A stretch of 26,615 bases of DNA from Pseudomonadota bacterium (GTDB taxonomy: Bacteria; Pseudomonadota; Gammaproteobacteria; Burkholderiales; Gallionellaceae): NCBI GenBank assembly GCA_021847165.1, contig JAJZUH010000003.1, positions 1 to 26,615 of the forward strand, read 5' to 3'. The notes below the pieces were generated by a model that was not told the DNA's origin, did not search any database, and saw only the letters and a list, made by a program, of their open reading frames with translations. Within the stretch, counting starts at the first letter, position 1. Each line of letters begins with the position of its first letter. The position numbers were made by a program, and so were the translations under genes. Shown here piece by piece: positions 25,141-26,615 of this stretch.

Positions 25141-26064
25141 GTGGAAATTCTTCTTCAGCAGATCGTCAATGGCTTGGTGCAGGGCAGCGTCTATGCCTTG
25201 GTGGCATTGGGCTACACCATGGTGTATGGCATCCTCGGCCTGATCAATTTCGCGCACGGCGAAGTGGTGATGATAGGCGCAATGATCGCGCTCACCGTGT
25301 TGCAAATCTTGCTGGCGGCGGCTTTTGCGCCTGTGCTGGCAGTGTTGTTCAGCTTGCTGGCGGCGATGGCAGTGTGCATGGCGCTGGGCTATGGCATCGA
25401 GCGCATTGCTTATCGCCCGTTGCGCAACGCGCCGCGTCTGGCACCGCTGATCACCGCCATCGGCGTCTCCATCGTGCTGCAGAATCTGGCGATGATGATC
25501 TGGGGGCGCGAATACCACTCCTTCCCGCTGCCGTTCAGCAGCACTTCGCACCAGCTCGGCGGCGCCATTGTGAACGATGTGCAGGTCGCAATCGTCGTCA
25601 TTGCGTTGCTCATCATGTCAGCCTTGATGTGGCTGGTGCATCGCACCCGCCTGGGCAGGGCAATGCGGGCCGTGGCTGAGAATCCGGCGGCGGCAGCGCT
25701 GATGGGCGTGGACATCAACCGCGTCATTTCCGCCACCTTCATGCTTGGCTCGGCGCTGGCCGCCATCGCCGGCTTCATGGTGAGCGCCAACTACGGCATC
25801 GTGCATTACTACATGGGCTTCATGCTCGGCCTGAAAGCCTTCACTGCGGCGGTCCTCGGGGGTATCGGCAACCTGCGTGGCGCGATGCTGGGCGGCGTGC
25901 TGCTGGGCCTGATCGAGAGCCTGGGCGCGGGCTATATCGGCGACCTCACCGGCGGTTTCCTTGGCAGCAACTACCAGGACGTGTTCGCGTTCTTCGTGCT
26001 GATCGCAGTATTGATCCTGCGCCCATCGGGCTTGCTCGGCGAGAAACTGGCGGAGCGCGCATGA
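25141..26064 (+). CDS. livH: Branched-chain amino-acid-type ABC transporter permease LivH
   Basis: A 307-residue inner-membrane permease. The N-terminal LQQIVNGLVQGSVYALVALGYTMVYGILGLINFAHGEVVMIGA is diagnostic of LivH. The EAA-like region RTRLGRAMRAVAENPAAAALMGVDINRVI near 162-190 contacts the ATPases, and GIGNLRGAMLGGVLLGLIESL lies near 240. About eight hydrophobic stretches are seen. The start is GTG 25141 with no recognisable Shine-Dalgarno. The stop TGA overlaps an ATG at 26061 (ATGA), where livM would normally begin. Substrate is not predictable beyond the family. Confidence 0.95.
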   Translation: MEILLQQIVNGLVQGSVYALVALGYTMVYGILGLINFAHGEVVMIGAMIALTVLQILLAAAFAPVLAVLFSLLAAMAVCMALGYGIERIAYRPLRNAPRLAPLITAIGVSIVLQNLAMMIWGREYHSFPLPFSSTSHQLGGAIVNDVQVAIVVIALLIMSALMWLVHRTRLGRAMRAVAENPAAAALMGVDINRVISATFMLGSALAAIAGFMVSANYGIVHYYMGFMLGLKAFTAAVLGGIGNLRGAMLGGVLLGLIESLGAGYIGDLTGGFLGSNYQDVFAFFVLIAVLILRPSGLLGEKLAERA

Positions 26065-26240
26065 AAACCAAGACCAAGAAATTTGCCACAGAGAACACAG
26101 AGATGACTGGTGGAAGTTCAAGGATTCGAGTGGTTTCGATCAGAAGTGGCAAAACAAAAAGCGTTGGTCAATACGCCGCTGGTTGTGGTGCCACAGCATT
26201 CTCTGTGACCTCTGTGGCAAACTGGGTTTTTCCAGCATGA
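26061..26240 (+). CDS. 59-codon bridging open frame across the inverted-repeat element
   Basis: An uninterrupted frame from the ATG that overlaps the livH stop (ATGA) to a TGA that overlaps the livM ATG (ATGA). Its first seven codons (MKTKTKK) could be the original livM start; the rest is encoded by the inserted element and resembles no protein I know. It may serve only to carry ribosomes from livH to livM. No own ribosome site. Confidence 0.3.
   Translation: MKTKTKKFATENTEMTGGSSRIRVVSIRSGKTKSVGQYAAGCGATAFSVTSVANWVFPA
26082..26221. repeat. 140-bp MITE-like element with 22-bp terminal inverted repeats
   Basis: The left arm (26082-26103, beginning TTTGCCACAGAG) is the reverse complement of the right arm (26200-26221) at 20 of 22 positions. 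Both arms contain the repeated CACAGAG unit, a motif I recall as recurrent in intergenic regions of environmental proteobacteria. Inside, GTGGCA (26146-26151) and TGCCAC (26189-26194) form a second nested stem, so the whole element can fold as a long hairpin or cruciform. It encodes no transposase, and I see no flanking target duplication. Confidence 0.75.
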
Positions 26241-26615
26241 AGATCAACCTCAACATGAAATCGCTTAACGCGCCTATTGCAATTGCCCTGCTGGCGTTGC
26301 CCTTCATCATCGACGCGCTGTTTGGCCACGGCTGGGTGCGCATCGCCGATTTCGCCCTGCTCTACATCATGCTGGCGCTGGGGCTGAACATCGTGGTCGG
26401 CTACGCGGGCCTGCTCGACCTGGGGTACATCGCGTTCTTTGCGGTGGGTGCGTACACCTATGCCTTGCTCGGTTCGCCGCAGTTCGGCCTGCACTGGCCG
26501 ATGTGGGTGGTGCTGCCGCTGGGTGCGCTGATCGCCTGCGGCTTCGGCGTGTTGCTCGGCGCGCCCACGCTGAAATTGCGCGGCGATTACCTCGCCATCG
26601 TCACTCTCGGCTTCG
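26237..26615 (+). CDS. livM: Branched-chain amino-acid-type ABC transporter permease LivM (3' end outside window)
   Basis: The frame is open from ATG 26237 to the window edge, giving the first 126 residues. These include a hydrophobic first helix (LNAPIAIALLALPFIIDAL), then ADFALLYIMLALGLNIVVGYAGLLDLGYIAFFAVGAYTYALL, the LivM hallmark, and GAPTLKLRGDYLAIVTLGF at the cut. The start overlaps the stop of the bridging frame by ATGA; an in-frame ATG at 26255 is an alternative. The conserved part is intact, so the upstream element appears to have changed only the leader. livG and livF are expected beyond the edge. Confidence 0.94.
   Translation, partial: MKINLNMKSLNAPIAIALLALPFIIDALFGHGWVRIADFALLYIMLALGLNIVVGYAGLLDLGYIAFFAVGAYTYALLGSPQFGLHWPMWVVLPLGALIACGFGVLLGAPTLKLRGDYLAIVTLGF

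Noticed and set aside
1..26615. Defence system, prophage, transposase, CRISPR array or RNA gene
   Set aside because: All substantial frames are accounted for by recognised core genes; I found no direct-repeat array, integrase or transposase motif, or tRNA/rRNA-like sequence by eye.

Overview
The window looks like chromosomal core genome of a betaproteobacterium. Gene order (murB-ddl-ftsQ-ftsA-ftsZ-lpxC, then DUF721/DciA, an M23 peptidase and secA; later pilD-coaE-zapD-yacG) and protein style (ZapD, a Nudix-ThiE fusion, a bifunctional-type ArgJ, a lipoprotein LivK) fit the Nitrosomonadales. The tandem small periplasmic cytochromes c and moderately high GC make a Gallionellaceae-like iron oxidiser plausible, but that family-level guess is inference and no marker RNA gene is present to test it.

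Layout. (1) 1-6160, plus strand: distal half of the division/cell-wall (dcw) cluster, with murB, ddl and ftsQ overlapping end to start, then ftsA, ftsZ, lpxC and a 65-residue two-helix membrane protein. (2) 6199-7628: a DUF721/DciA-like gene (minus) divergent from an M23 peptidase (plus) that ends in a strong terminator. (3) 7662-14071, plus strand: secA, a degenerate cyclic-nucleotide-binding-fold protein, argJ, a DUF815 P-loop ATPase and a Nudix-ThiE fusion. (4) 14053-20225, minus strand: read from the right, lgt, a CNNM/CorC-type transporter, pilC with its own candidate promoter and terminator, then pilD-coaE-zapD-yacG. (5) 20291-26615, plus strand: ilvD, a solitary ParA-like ATPase, two paralogous monohaem cytochromes c, and a branched-chain amino-acid-type ABC transporter (lipoprotein binding protein, LivH, LivM running off the right edge).

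How the genes work together. Regions 1, 2 and 4 supply envelope growth and division: muropeptide precursors (MurB, Ddl), the divisome (FtsQ, FtsA, FtsZ, ZapD), lipid A (LpxC), protein export (SecA), lipoprotein maturation (Lgt, which would lipidate the binding protein at 23886) and type IV pilus or type II secretion assembly (PilC, PilD). Metabolic genes are argJ, coaE and ilvD.

Most of the window is conventional. The most unusual structure is a 140-bp element with 22-bp imperfect terminal inverted repeats at 26082-26221. It sits between livH and livM and is spanned by a 59-codon open frame that overlaps livH and livM by ATGA at its two ends. Lesser points are a cNMP-fold protein lacking the phosphate-binding residues, pilC without pilB beside it, an orphan ParA, the cytochrome duplication, and a G8-centred G-quadruplex motif between corC and lgt. 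I see no tRNA, rRNA, CRISPR array, transposase, phage or defence genes, and no gene-free stretch longer than 300 bases.
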